From the NCBI GenBank assembly GCA_937136055.1, contig CAKZOD010000102.1:1-64000 (forward strand): a DNA stretch of 64,000 nucleotides. Reading direction: 5' to 3'. A program made the position numbers and the translations under genes. Each line of letters opens with the position of its first letter. Position 1 is the first letter of the stretch. Source of the DNA: an uncultured Oceanospirillaceae bacterium. GTDB taxonomy: Bacteria; Pseudomonadota; Gammaproteobacteria; Pseudomonadales; Balneatricaceae. Below the pieces are notes generated by a model, which was not told the origin of the DNA, made no database searches, and worked only from the letters and a program-made list of their open reading frames with translations. Below, in pieces: positions 18,030 to 26,128 of the stretch.

Positions 18030-19022
18030 ATGGATTCCCTTTTTAATGAGTACTGGCTCCAACTCAGCCAGTTGTTTAGTAACTCCCAGCAGCGTTTATA
18101 CTGGGGTTATTTACTATCAGCGCTACTGATCAGTGCGCTTTGGTTAGTGTTCATTGAAAAAGGCAAATCGACAAAACTAAACCTTAAAAGCCTTTTAATC
18201 AGCCATTGGCTTTCAAAATCTTCATCGGCAGATTATCAAGTTATTCTAATCAACAAAGCACTCTTTTTAATCATTACTCCGCTTTTGATTACCAAACTCT
18301 ACATTGCCACTCTTATCTATGAACAGCTGCATTTATACATCCCAATAAGAAGCGACTTAGCAGATATAACACCCGAATGGCTGGTCGTTACTTTATTTAC
18401 CTTAACACTGTTTATTTTTGACGACTTTGCGCGCTTTTTTCTGCATAAATTGATGCATGAGATTCCCTGGCTATGGCATTTTCATAAAACACACCACAGC
18501 GCAGACAAGCTGACACCTTTAACGGTGCTGCGAAGTCACCCTGTCGAGGGCTTGTTGTTTAGTTTGCGAAGCGCTTTAGTACAAGGCAGTTGCATCGCTA
18601 TTTTTATCTACTTTTTTGATGACAAAGTAGATTTGTATACGGTATTGAGCGTGAATGTACTGCTGTTTATCTTCAATATTTTAGGCTCAAACTTGCGGCA
18701 CACCCATATATATATTCGTTACTGGCACTGGCTAGAAGCGCTGTTAATCTCCCCTGCACAGCACCAAATTCACCACTCCACCCTGCCTGCTCACTTTAAT
18801 AAAAATTATGGAGCAACCATTGCTGTGTGGGATAAGCTATTTCACTCTCACTGTTACTCACAGCTCTCTGATAATTTACAGTTTGGCTTAAATTCCAAGC
18901 AAGACAGCCAAGAGCACAGTTTATACAACCTCTACATTCGCGCATTTGTCGACATTGGCAAAAGTATTCGCAGTTTCTTGAAAAGCCCTAAAGCCCTCAA
19001 AAAGCGCTCACTGCCAGACTAA
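18030..19022 (+). CDS. sterol desaturase / fatty acid hydroxylase family protein
   Basis: A 330-residue membrane protein of the fatty acid hydroxylase superfamily. The di-iron histidine clusters are present: HKLMH, then WHFHKTHHSADKLTPLTVLRSHP, and later SPAQHQIHHS. Four to five hydrophobic helices surround them. Such enzymes hydroxylate or desaturate lipid chains using O2; bacterial members act on sterols, carotenoids, ether lipids or ornithine lipids. The substrate cannot be told from sequence. It is isolated between terminators and the Fur-like site of the iron operon. Confidence 0.85.
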   Translation: MDSLFNEYWLQLSQLFSNSQQRLYWGYLLSALLISALWLVFIEKGKSTKLNLKSLLISHWLSKSSSADYQVILINKALFLIITPLLITKLYIATLIYEQLHLYIPIRSDLADITPEWLVVTLFTLTLFIFDDFARFFLHKLMHEIPWLWHFHKTHHSADKLTPLTVLRSHPVEGLLFSLRSALVQGSCIAIFIYFFDDKVDLYTVLSVNVLLFIFNILGSNLRHTHIYIRYWHWLEALLISPAQHQIHHSTLPAHFNKNYGATIAVWDKLFHSHCYSQLSDNLQFGLNSKQDSQEHSLYNLYIRAFVDIGKSIRSFLKSPKALKKRSLPD

Positions 19023-19087
19023 AAAAATTGACCAAAAACAACCACAGCGCAATACAAGCCAGTGTTAAACGATCTAAAGATACAAAT

Positions 19088-19109
19088 GACAACAATAATC
19101 ATTTATAAT
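19088..19109 (+). promoter_or_regulatory. Fur-like box overlapping a -10 element, fbp operon
   Basis: Bases 19088-19106 match the 19-bp Fur consensus at 13 positions, including the core ATAATCATT. A TATAAT (19104-19109) overlaps its end, 41 bases before the fbpA start. Overlap of operator and -10 is the usual design for iron repression. No clear -35 is visible. Confidence 0.6.
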
Positions 19110-19150
19110 CACCCGCAGTCTATATGCTGCTATCGAGATATGAGTCCACT

Positions 19151-20194
19151 ATGAATAGATTTACGATTAATTCTTTTACTAAAAATATTATTTCCATTGC
19201 TGTTTCTTGTGCCGTACTGGCACCAAGCCTTGCCCAAGCAGATGGCGAAGTTAACGTCTATTCAGCAAGAAAAGAAGCGCTTATTAAACCTTTGCTCGAT
19301 AAATTTGAAGCGCAATCAGGTGTTACTGTTAACCTGATTACCGGTAAAGCCGATGCACTTTTGCAGCGCTTAAAAATTGAAGGTAAAGCAAGCCCTGCTG
19401 ATATGTTTATCACAGTGGATGCCGGTCGTTTACAGCGCGCGAAAGAAGCTGGCGTTTTGCAAGCGATTCAAAGTGAGCGACTTAACAATGCTATTCCTGA
19501 AAACCTACGCGATGCTGATAATTTGTGGTTTGGCCTCTCTCAACGTGCACGTACTATTTTCTTCGCGAAGGACAAAGTAAAGCCTTCGCAATTATCAACT
19601 TATGAAGCACTTGCTGAACCACAGTGGAAAGGGAAAATCTGCCTTAGAAGCTCTAACAACATCTACAACCAATCTCTTGTCGCTTCTATGATTGACAACA
19701 TTGGCAATGAAGCGACTCTCGACTGGGCAACCAAGCTTGTGAAAAACGCAGCCAAACCGCCATCAGGTGGCGATACTGATCAGATCAAAGCAGTTGCAGC
19801 GGGTGTCTGTGAAGTTACTTTGGCAAATACCTATTATTTTGGTCGCATAATGAATAGCGATAAAGCAAGCGATAAAAAGCTGATCGAGAAAGTCGCTCTA
19901 TTTTGGCCAAACCAGCAAGATCGCGGTGTACACATGAATGTTAGCGGTGCTGGCATTACAAAACACGCTCGTCATAAGGAAAACGCGATAAAGCTTTTAG
20001 AGTTTATGACTTCTCCTGAATCTCAAGCTTGGTACGCATCTGTGAACAGTGAGTTCCCTGTATTAAAACAAGCAGAGACTTCGCCATCACTTGAAAGCTG
20101 GGGTAGTTTTAAAGCTGATTCAATCGCCCTTAATAAACTGGGTGAAAACAACCGCGCTGCTGTAGAACTAATGGACAAAGCTGGTTGGAAGTAG
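19151..20194 (+). CDS. fbpA: Fe(III) ABC transporter periplasmic binding protein
   Basis: The 347-residue protein has a signal peptide ending near AQA-D (about residue 30), then the FbpA/FutA pattern VNVYSARKEALIKPLLDKFEAQSG. The conserved CLRSSNNIYNQSLVASMI and GVHMNVSGAGI segments are present. It binds ferric iron in the periplasm for import by FbpBC. ATG at 19151 is chosen over one at 19124, because the shorter protein begins directly with a normal signal peptide. A Fur-like site lies just upstream. Confidence 0.9.
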   Translation: MNRFTINSFTKNIISIAVSCAVLAPSLAQADGEVNVYSARKEALIKPLLDKFEAQSGVTVNLITGKADALLQRLKIEGKASPADMFITVDAGRLQRAKEAGVLQAIQSERLNNAIPENLRDADNLWFGLSQRARTIFFAKDKVKPSQLSTYEALAEPQWKGKICLRSSNNIYNQSLVASMIDNIGNEATLDWATKLVKNAAKPPSGGDTDQIKAVAAGVCEVTLANTYYFGRIMNSDKASDKKLIEKVALFWPNQQDRGVHMNVSGAGITKHARHKENAIKLLEFMTSPESQAWYASVNSEFPVLKQAETSPSLESWGSFKADSIALNKLGENNRAAVELMDKAGWK

Positions 20195-20219
20195 TTACAA
20201 TCTCGCATCTTGCGATTCA

Positions 20220-20259
20220 CTGGTATCGTTAACTTATGCAACGGCATTAGCGATACCAG
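20220..20259 (+). other. intergenic hairpin between fbpA and fbpB
   Basis: A perfect 9-bp stem, CTGGTATCG (20220-20228) with CGATACCAG (20251-20259), is followed by no T-run. Such hairpins after a binding-protein gene often stabilise its mRNA or partly stop transcription, so that the binding protein exceeds the permease. That role is inferred here. Confidence 0.5.
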
Positions 20260-20305
20260 ATAGAACACCACACTAGGCACTACACTTTCATGATAGCTTA
20301 AAGAT

Positions 20306-21949
20306 ATGTTTTCTAAAATTACTGCATTACGTTCAGCTAACTGGTTAAGTGTCAGTGCACTTTTTATCGCCTTATCCCTGTCTTTACCGTTATTTGTGGT
20401 CACAAGCTCCATACTCAGTCCGTTCGGTGCCACTTGGAACCATTTAGCGCAAACCGTGCTTTCGGATTATGTTATCAACTCTGCACTGCTGATGCTTGGA
20501 GTTGCAGCAGGTGTCCTATTAATTGGTGTGCCCTGCGCTTGGTTTACCAGTGTTTGTGATTTCAAAGGTAAAAGCATTTTTACTTGGGCATTGTTACTAC
20601 CTTTGGCAGTACCAGCCTACATAGTGGCTTACACTTATACTGGCTTACTAAATTTTGCAGGCCCTGTACAAAGCTTTATTCGCGAAATTACAGGCTTAGG
20701 TTATGGAGAGTACTGGTTCTTTGAAGTGCGCTCTTTAGGTGGTGCCACCTTAATGTTGATCTTAGTGCTCTACCCTTATGTCTACTTATTAGCAAGGGCG
20801 GCATTTTTAGAGCAATCAAGCAACTCATTAGAAGTTTGCCGCACATTGGGCCACAACCGCTATCGCGCCTTTTTTCACCTCTCTTTACCGATGGCCCGCC
20901 CTGCCATTATTGCTGGATTAACACTGGCACTAATGGAAACACTCGCCGATTACGGTACTGTGCAATACTTTGGTATTAGCACTTTTACCACGGGTATTTT
21001 TAGAACCTTTTACGGTTTAGGCGATGCTAGCGCAGCTGCGCAACTTGCCTCACTCTTACTGACCTTTGTTGCTTTCTTAATTATTTTAGAGCGCTATTCA
21101 AGACGTCAATTGAAATATCATTCAAGTAGCGAGCAAAGAGCGGCACCTGAACTAATCAAGCTCAACAAACGCCACAGCGTTTATGTATGGCTGTATTGCT
21201 TAACACCGATTAGCCTTGGCTTTTTAATCCCTGCAACTGTGTTAGGCTATTGGACAGTTACTGAAGCGGTATTTGAAGCATCAGCCTTTTTCTCCCTCGC
21301 TTGGAATTCTTTTTACTTAGCTTTTAGCGCTGCACTGATTGCCGTTTTACTCTCTTTAGTGCTCGCTTACGCCAAGCGCTTACAAAACAGTCCATTGGTT
21401 GATTTTTCTGTTAACTCAGCAGGCCTGGGTTATGCATTACCGGGCACTATCATCGCTATCGGGATTATTATTCCACTTGCCTGGTTTGATCACCGCTTAA
21501 TTGATCTCTTTGAGCGCTGGTTTGATATTGAGCTCGGACTACTGTTTTCAGGCACCTTGTTTGCTTTGTTATTTGCCTATACCGTGCGCTTTTTAGCGGT
21601 TTCTTTAGGCGCTGTGCAATCAGGTCTTGGTAAGATTAAACCTAATATCGACAACGCGGCAAAATCGCTTGGCAATACCAATAGCCAAGTACTTAAAAAT
21701 ATCCACATTCCGCTAATGCGCAGCTCTTTGTTAACAGCATTACTGATTGTGTTTGTCGATGTGCTTAAAGAGCTTCCCGCAACACTGATTTTAAGGCCAT
21801 TTAATTTCAATACATTGGCGGTACACGCTTTTGAGCTGGCATCTGATGAAAGGCTCATTGATGCAGCGCCTGCATCATTAATGATAGTAGCTGTTGGCCT
21901 ACTGCCAGTTATCTTATTAAGCCAGTCAATCTCGAAACGTAAAGAGTAG
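20306..21949 (+). CDS. fbpB: Fe(III) ABC transporter permease
   Basis: A 547-residue permease with two fused six-helix halves, as usual for FbpB/SfuB. Both coupling loops are visible: EVCRTLGHNRYRAFFHLSLP near residue 175 and NAAKSLGNTNSQVLKNIHIP near residue 450. It forms the membrane channel for ferric iron between FbpA and the ATPase FbpC. The fbpC start is 6 bases after its stop, and a hairpin separates it from fbpA. Confidence 0.9.
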   Translation: MFSKITALRSANWLSVSALFIALSLSLPLFVVTSSILSPFGATWNHLAQTVLSDYVINSALLMLGVAAGVLLIGVPCAWFTSVCDFKGKSIFTWALLLPLAVPAYIVAYTYTGLLNFAGPVQSFIREITGLGYGEYWFFEVRSLGGATLMLILVLYPYVYLLARAAFLEQSSNSLEVCRTLGHNRYRAFFHLSLPMARPAIIAGLTLALMETLADYGTVQYFGISTFTTGIFRTFYGLGDASAAAQLASLLLTFVAFLIILERYSRRQLKYHSSSEQRAAPELIKLNKRHSVYVWLYCLTPISLGFLIPATVLGYWTVTEAVFEASAFFSLAWNSFYLAFSAALIAVLLSLVLAYAKRLQNSPLVDFSVNSAGLGYALPGTIIAIGIIIPLAWFDHRLIDLFERWFDIELGLLFSGTLFALLFAYTVRFLAVSLGAVQSGLGKIKPNIDNAAKSLGNTNSQVLKNIHIPLMRSSLLTALLIVFVDVLKELPATLILRPFNFNTLAVHAFELASDERLIDAAPASLMIVAVGLLPVILLSQSISKRKE

Positions 21950-21954
21950 AAACC

Positions 21955-23025
21955 ATGAATCACGCTCAAAAAATTACCACTGCGTTACTTGATATTGATG
22001 CTATTAGTGTGAGCTATGCACAAAGACAAGTTGTGCATAATGTCTCTTTACAGCTTTTGCCCGGTGAAGTTGGTTGCTTATTGGGCCCTAGCGGCTGCGG
22101 TAAATCAACCTTACTTAGAGCGATTGCAGGTTTTGAGTCGATACGCAGTGGGGCTATCAGCCTCAACAGCGAGATGATATCTAATCCACAAAGCACGCTG
22201 CCCCCTGAAAAGCGCAACATAGGTATGGTGTTTCAAGATATCTCGCTGTTCCCGCATTTGACTATTGAAGACAATATTCGCTTTGGCATTAAACACTTGT
22301 CGAAAGACAGCCAATTCAAACGTACTCAGCAATTATTGTCTCTCGTCGGCTTAGAAGACTACACGAAAAGTTATCCTCACCAGCTTTCCGGTGGCCAACA
22401 ACAGCGCATAGCCATTGCAAGAGCGCTCGCACCTAAGCCTCAGCTAATCCTATTAGATGAGCCTTTTTCAGGGCTAGATGCCAAACTGAAAGAATCATTA
22501 GTCCCACAAATTCGCAGCATCCTTAAGCAAGAGCAAGTAAGCGCTATATTGGTCAGCCACGATCAGAATGAAGCTTTTGCCATTGCCGATAAAATTGCCA
22601 TTATGGATCGAGGTGAAATCCACCAATGGGATACGGCTTATAACAGCTATCATCAACCCGCGACTAAATTTTCCGCAAGCTTTGTTGGCCGCAGCAAATT
22701 TTTACCCGCAAAAACAACCTGTGATACGTGCATAGAAACCGTACTTGGGAACCTGCGCTCTGATGAACCCCACGGCTATCCCGCTCAATCTGAAGTGGAT
22801 GTACTAGTTAGAATTGATGATGTGCAACACGATTTAAACGCAGAGCATCGCGCAACCGTACGCAAGAAAAACTTCCACGGCTCATACTTCACCTATGAAC
22901 TAGAACTGACAGATGGCGTTACAGTACTTTGTAGCACGCCCGCTCATGCAGCTCAGCAATACGAGAAAGGCGATCAATTCCCCCTTAAGCTCAGCATGGA
23001 ACATCTCGTACTGTTTGATCGATGA
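21955..23025 (+). CDS. fbpC: Fe(III) ABC transporter ATP-binding protein
   Basis: This 356-residue ATPase has complete motifs: Walker A GPSGCGKS near residue 45, signature LSGGQQQR near residue 143, Walker B LILLDEP, and H-loop SHDQNEA. The C-terminal regulatory domain (from about residue 240) matches FbpC-type proteins. It energises ferric iron import with FbpA and FbpB. Its last bases overlap the start of rsmE (ATGA), which joins an rRNA methyltransferase gene to the iron operon. Confidence 0.9.
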   Translation: MNHAQKITTALLDIDAISVSYAQRQVVHNVSLQLLPGEVGCLLGPSGCGKSTLLRAIAGFESIRSGAISLNSEMISNPQSTLPPEKRNIGMVFQDISLFPHLTIEDNIRFGIKHLSKDSQFKRTQQLLSLVGLEDYTKSYPHQLSGGQQQRIAIARALAPKPQLILLDEPFSGLDAKLKESLVPQIRSILKQEQVSAILVSHDQNEAFAIADKIAIMDRGEIHQWDTAYNSYHQPATKFSASFVGRSKFLPAKTTCDTCIETVLGNLRSDEPHGYPAQSEVDVLVRIDDVQHDLNAEHRATVRKKNFHGSYFTYELELTDGVTVLCSTPAHAAQQYEKGDQFPLKLSMEHLVLFDR

Positions 23026-23771
23026 ATATTATATTAGTCACCAAAGAAGACTTTACTTCTCAAAATAGTACACAACTAAATGGCTCCCTTGTATTGATTG
23101 GCACTGTAATACTGAATGATAGGCGCTTTAAGCATATAAAAGAGGTACATAAAGCAGAAGCTGGGGATAAACTACGTGTAGGTATACTCCACGGCAATAC
23201 TGGCTTAGGCAAAGTTATTGAGATTAGCGAAAAGAGTGTCACACTTGAGCTTTCATTGACTGATGAGCCATTAAAGCCGCTACCACTCACTTTGATACTC
23301 GCCTTACCGCGCCCTAAAATGCTCAAGCGCATCTTACAATCCGCAGCCAGCCTTGGAGTTGCAGAGATTTATCTCATCAATAGTTACAAAGTGGACAAAA
23401 GTTACTGGTCATCACCTGTATTGAGCGAAGACAGTCTTAATGAGCATTTACAACTCGGCTTAGAGCAAGGAATAAGTACACAACTACCTAAAATTCACTT
23501 ACGTAAGCGCTTTAAGCCTTTTGTTGAAGATGAGCTAGGAGCTATAGCAAAGGGTTCCGAAAAGTTAGTTGCCCACCCTTATAATGCCTCCCCCTGCCCT
23601 ATTGCTGTTGATCAAAGCACAACGCTGATCATAGGCCCGGAAGGCGGCTTTATTGAATACGAAATCAACAAGCTTTGTGAAATACATTTTCAAACCATCA
23701 GTTTAGGAAAGCGTATTCTCCGGGTTGAAACAGCGATACCTTTTGCCATCGCTAAACTCTTTTCTAGCTAG
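23022..23771 (+). CDS. rsmE: 16S rRNA (uracil-1498-N3)-methyltransferase
   Basis: A 249-residue SPOUT-class methyltransferase that methylates U1498 in helix 44 of 16S rRNA using S-adenosylmethionine. The C-terminal knot motifs are present: LIIGPEGGFIEYEI and SLGKRILRVETA. An N-terminal PUA-like domain contains the usual RRFKHIKEVHKAEAGD. The first half is somewhat divergent in length and composition. It starts within the last codons of fbpC (4-base overlap), so it is probably cotranscribed with the iron importer, an unusual partnership. Confidence 0.9.
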   Translation: MNIILVTKEDFTSQNSTQLNGSLVLIGTVILNDRRFKHIKEVHKAEAGDKLRVGILHGNTGLGKVIEISEKSVTLELSLTDEPLKPLPLTLILALPRPKMLKRILQSAASLGVAEIYLINSYKVDKSYWSSPVLSEDSLNEHLQLGLEQGISTQLPKIHLRKRFKPFVEDELGAIAKGSEKLVAHPYNASPCPIAVDQSTTLIIGPEGGFIEYEINKLCEIHFQTISLGKRILRVETAIPFAIAKLFSS

Positions 23772-23802
23772 ACCTCATTGTTGATGTACTTATCAAACAT
23801 AT

Positions 23803-24417
23803 CTAATTATTAGCAAAACCCTTTCTTAACTGCCGGTAGTGCTGCCAGTTAAAGCTCTCTCCAGGGTCTGTTTTTCGCCCCGGTGCAATATCACAGTGCC
23901 CCACGGTATTTTCAACACTAATCGCTGGGTATTCAGCTTCAATAAGCGTCGATAAATAAGCTAGTACCTGATACTGGATTTCCTCGTAAGCAAGATCATC
24001 AGCACCTTCCATTTCAATTCCAATAGAAAAATCGTTACAACCTTCACGCCCATGAAAAGATGAAACCCCAGCATGCCAAGCCCGCTGATTAAGATTTACA
24101 AACTGCACGATATCACCTGTGCGTTTTACAAACAGGTGCGCCGAGACCTTCAGATCTGCTATACCTTCAAAAAATGGATCTAAGGTTGAATCGAGTTTAT
24201 TTAAGAAAAAATCTTCCACACAAGGCGTACCAAACTCTTTTGGTGGCAAGCTAATATTGTGAATAACCAGCAAACTAATTTCGGTATCCGCTGCCCTCTC
24301 ATTATAATTGACCGAATTAAGTTGCCTGGCTCCACTGACAACCCCTTGGGAAATACGACCTACTCGCTTCTCTATCTCTTCTTGGCTTACAACACCGAAC
24401 ACAAACTCATTCCTCAT
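23803..24417 (-). CDS. ampD: 1,6-anhydro-N-acetylmuramyl-L-alanine amidase AmpD
   Basis: A 204-residue zinc amidase of the amidase_2 family that cleaves the peptide from anhydroMurNAc during cytoplasmic muropeptide recycling. Visible features are LLVIHNISLPP with the first zinc His, SAHLFVKRTGDIVQFVN, and CNDFSIGIEMEG. VGHCDIAPGRKTDPGESF carries the last zinc ligands and the catalytic Lys. Loss of AmpD derepresses AmpC in organisms with AmpR; no ampR or ampC is in the window. It is convergent with rsmE and divergent from nadC. Confidence 0.93.
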   Translation of the reverse strand: MRNEFVFGVVSQEEIEKRVGRISQGVVSGARQLNSVNYNERAADTEISLLVIHNISLPPKEFGTPCVEDFFLNKLDSTLDPFFEGIADLKVSAHLFVKRTGDIVQFVNLNQRAWHAGVSSFHGREGCNDFSIGIEMEGADDLAYEEIQYQVLAYLSTLIEAEYPAISVENTVGHCDIAPGRKTDPGESFNWQHYRQLRKGFANN

Positions 24418-24596
24418 CTCTTCTTATCTGGCTAAAATAGCTATCCAACACTCTTTATAAAACGTTTATTTAGCATCTAACTTGTTTAAATTTAACACCC
24501 ACCACTCCCCTATTATCACATTTTGATTTATTATAAGCAGCATTAATACCTCCCAAATCTCTTGTAAGATTGATCATTGTAGTAAGGATTTTAAAT

Positions 24597-25436
24597 ATGC
24601 CCATTGACGCCAGTTTATTAGCTATCGTTAAAAAGAATGTACGTGTTGCACTTGAAGAAGATATTGGATCAGGCGATATCACCGCAAGCCTTATTTCAAG
24701 TAAAACTCAGGCTACAGCGAATGTAATAACACGACAAGACGCTGTTATTTGTGGCACAGCATGGGTAGATGAAACCTTCCGCCAAGTTGATCCAGATTTG
24801 AGTATTGAATGGCATGTTAGTGACGGCGATGCAGTTAAACCCAATCAATTACTTTTTAGCTGTACAGGCTCTGCCAGCTCATTACTAACTGCTGAGCGCA
24901 CTGCACTGAACTTTATGCAGAGCCTATCGGGTACAGCCACTATTTCTCAACAGTACGCTGATTTAGTAGCAAGTACTGATGTTAAATTACTAGATACACG
25001 CAAAACGTTACCAGGATTACGCTCAGCACAGAAATACGCTGTTACATGTGGCGGCTGTCATAACCATAGAATTGGACTGTTTGATGCATTCCTAATAAAA
25101 GAAAATCACATCTTAGCCTGTGGCGGCATCTCACAAGCAATCGCAGCAGCTCACAAAACAGCGCCGGGAAAAAAGGTAGAAGTGGAAGTTGAGAATTTCG
25201 ACCAATTACAACAAGCCGTTAATGCTGAAGCTGATATTGTGATGTTAGATAATTTCGATTATCAGCTAATGCGCAAGGCAGTAGAATGGGTCAATGGAAG
25301 AGTAAAACTTGAGGCTTCTGGTAATATTAGTAATGAAACATTGCTAGAAACAGCAAAAACAGGCGTAGATTATATATCCATAGGTGCATTGACAAAACAT
25401 TGCAAGGCCGTTGATTTGTCAATGCGTTTTAGTTAG
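24597..25436 (+). CDS. nadC: nicotinate-nucleotide pyrophosphorylase (carboxylating)
   Basis: The 279-residue quinolinate phosphoribosyltransferase converts quinolinate and PRPP to nicotinate mononucleotide in NAD synthesis. Conserved segments include ALEEDIGSGDIT, LLDTRKTLPGLRSAQKYAV, GGCHNHRIGLFDAFLIKENH, and the C-terminal LEASGNIS and ISIGALTKH. ATG at 24597 is chosen because AAGGA lies eight bases upstream; the longer frame from 24570 adds nine residues without family support. Beside ampD and pilA, as in pseudomonads. Confidence 0.95.
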   Translation: MPIDASLLAIVKKNVRVALEEDIGSGDITASLISSKTQATANVITRQDAVICGTAWVDETFRQVDPDLSIEWHVSDGDAVKPNQLLFSCTGSASSLLTAERTALNFMQSLSGTATISQQYADLVASTDVKLLDTRKTLPGLRSAQKYAVTCGGCHNHRIGLFDAFLIKENHILACGGISQAIAAAHKTAPGKKVEVEVENFDQLQQAVNAEADIVMLDNFDYQLMRKAVEWVNGRVKLEASGNISNETLLETAKTGVDYISIGALTKHCKAVDLSMRFS

Positions 25437-25443
25437 CCAAAAC

Positions 25444-25476
25444 CACCCAATAGAAATCTACTTTTCTAATTGGGTG
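25444..25476. terminator. hairpin between convergent nadC and pilA
   Basis: CACCCAA (25444-25450) pairs with TTGGGTG (25470-25476). The stem extends inward through TAGAAA/TTTCTA with one bulge. It lies in the short gap between two converging genes. There is no strong T-run, so termination strength is uncertain. Confidence 0.5.
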
Positions 25477-25485
25477 ACGCTTCAG

Positions 25486-25911
25486 CTATCGACAGTTGGC
25501 TGGAACTAATTCTGGAGTTAAATTATTTGGAGATCCAGGCAAGCCACAATCCCAAGTAATTGTACCATTTGCATTTGTAGGAGTTAATGTCATTCGTGCT
25601 GGTGAAGCAGCAATATCACTATTATACATTATTGTAATTACTCCATTAGCGCCGACAGTAAGTGACCCAACATTATCACCAGAAATTGTTGCAGCTAACC
25701 CTGCACTTGCGTTAGATCCAGGCCATCCCCCTTCTGAAACTCGATATTCTGTAACAGCCACTTTAGCACTAGATGCTAATGTCAAACCTTCTGATACTTT
25801 CGCTCTATTCGTATAATCTTGATAAGCCGGCAGAGCAATTGCTGCCAAAATACCGATAATCGCTACTACGATCATCAATTCAATTAAGGTAAATCCTCGT
25901 TGCTTGTTCAT
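25486..25911 (-). CDS. pilA: type IV pilin major subunit
   Basis: A 141-residue type IVa prepilin. The short leader MNKQRG is followed by FTLIELMIVVAIIGILAAIA, the hydrophobic helix with Glu at position 5 of the mature protein that packs in the pilus core. PilD, encoded 3 kb away, should cleave after Gly6 and methylate the Phe. Two cysteines near the C terminus (WDCGLP and ANCR) can form the D-loop disulfide. GGAG six bases before the ATG supports the start. It is divergent from pilBCD. The pilin body is variable, so its exact relatives cannot be told. Confidence 0.92.
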   Translation of the reverse strand: MNKQRGFTLIELMIVVAIIGILAAIALPAYQDYTNRAKVSEGLTLASSAKVAVTEYRVSEGGWPGSNASAGLAATISGDNVGSLTVGANGVITIMYNSDIAASPARMTLTPTNANGTITWDCGLPGSPNNLTPELVPANCR

Positions 25912-26128
25912 TGTGCTCTCCAGCTATTTTCCATAATTAATAAATACTAAAATTAGTTTTAATTGTACTAAAATACAACTTATACCTAAATTATAATTTC
26001 CATTCAATAGACAGTAATAATTTACCCGCAAATACTACCATTGAATAGATGATTTTATTAGACTTTTTCGTTATTATTCCAAACTTTAATGAATAATTAT
26101 AAGCGTTTTTCTTGAAGGAGCGAACGGA

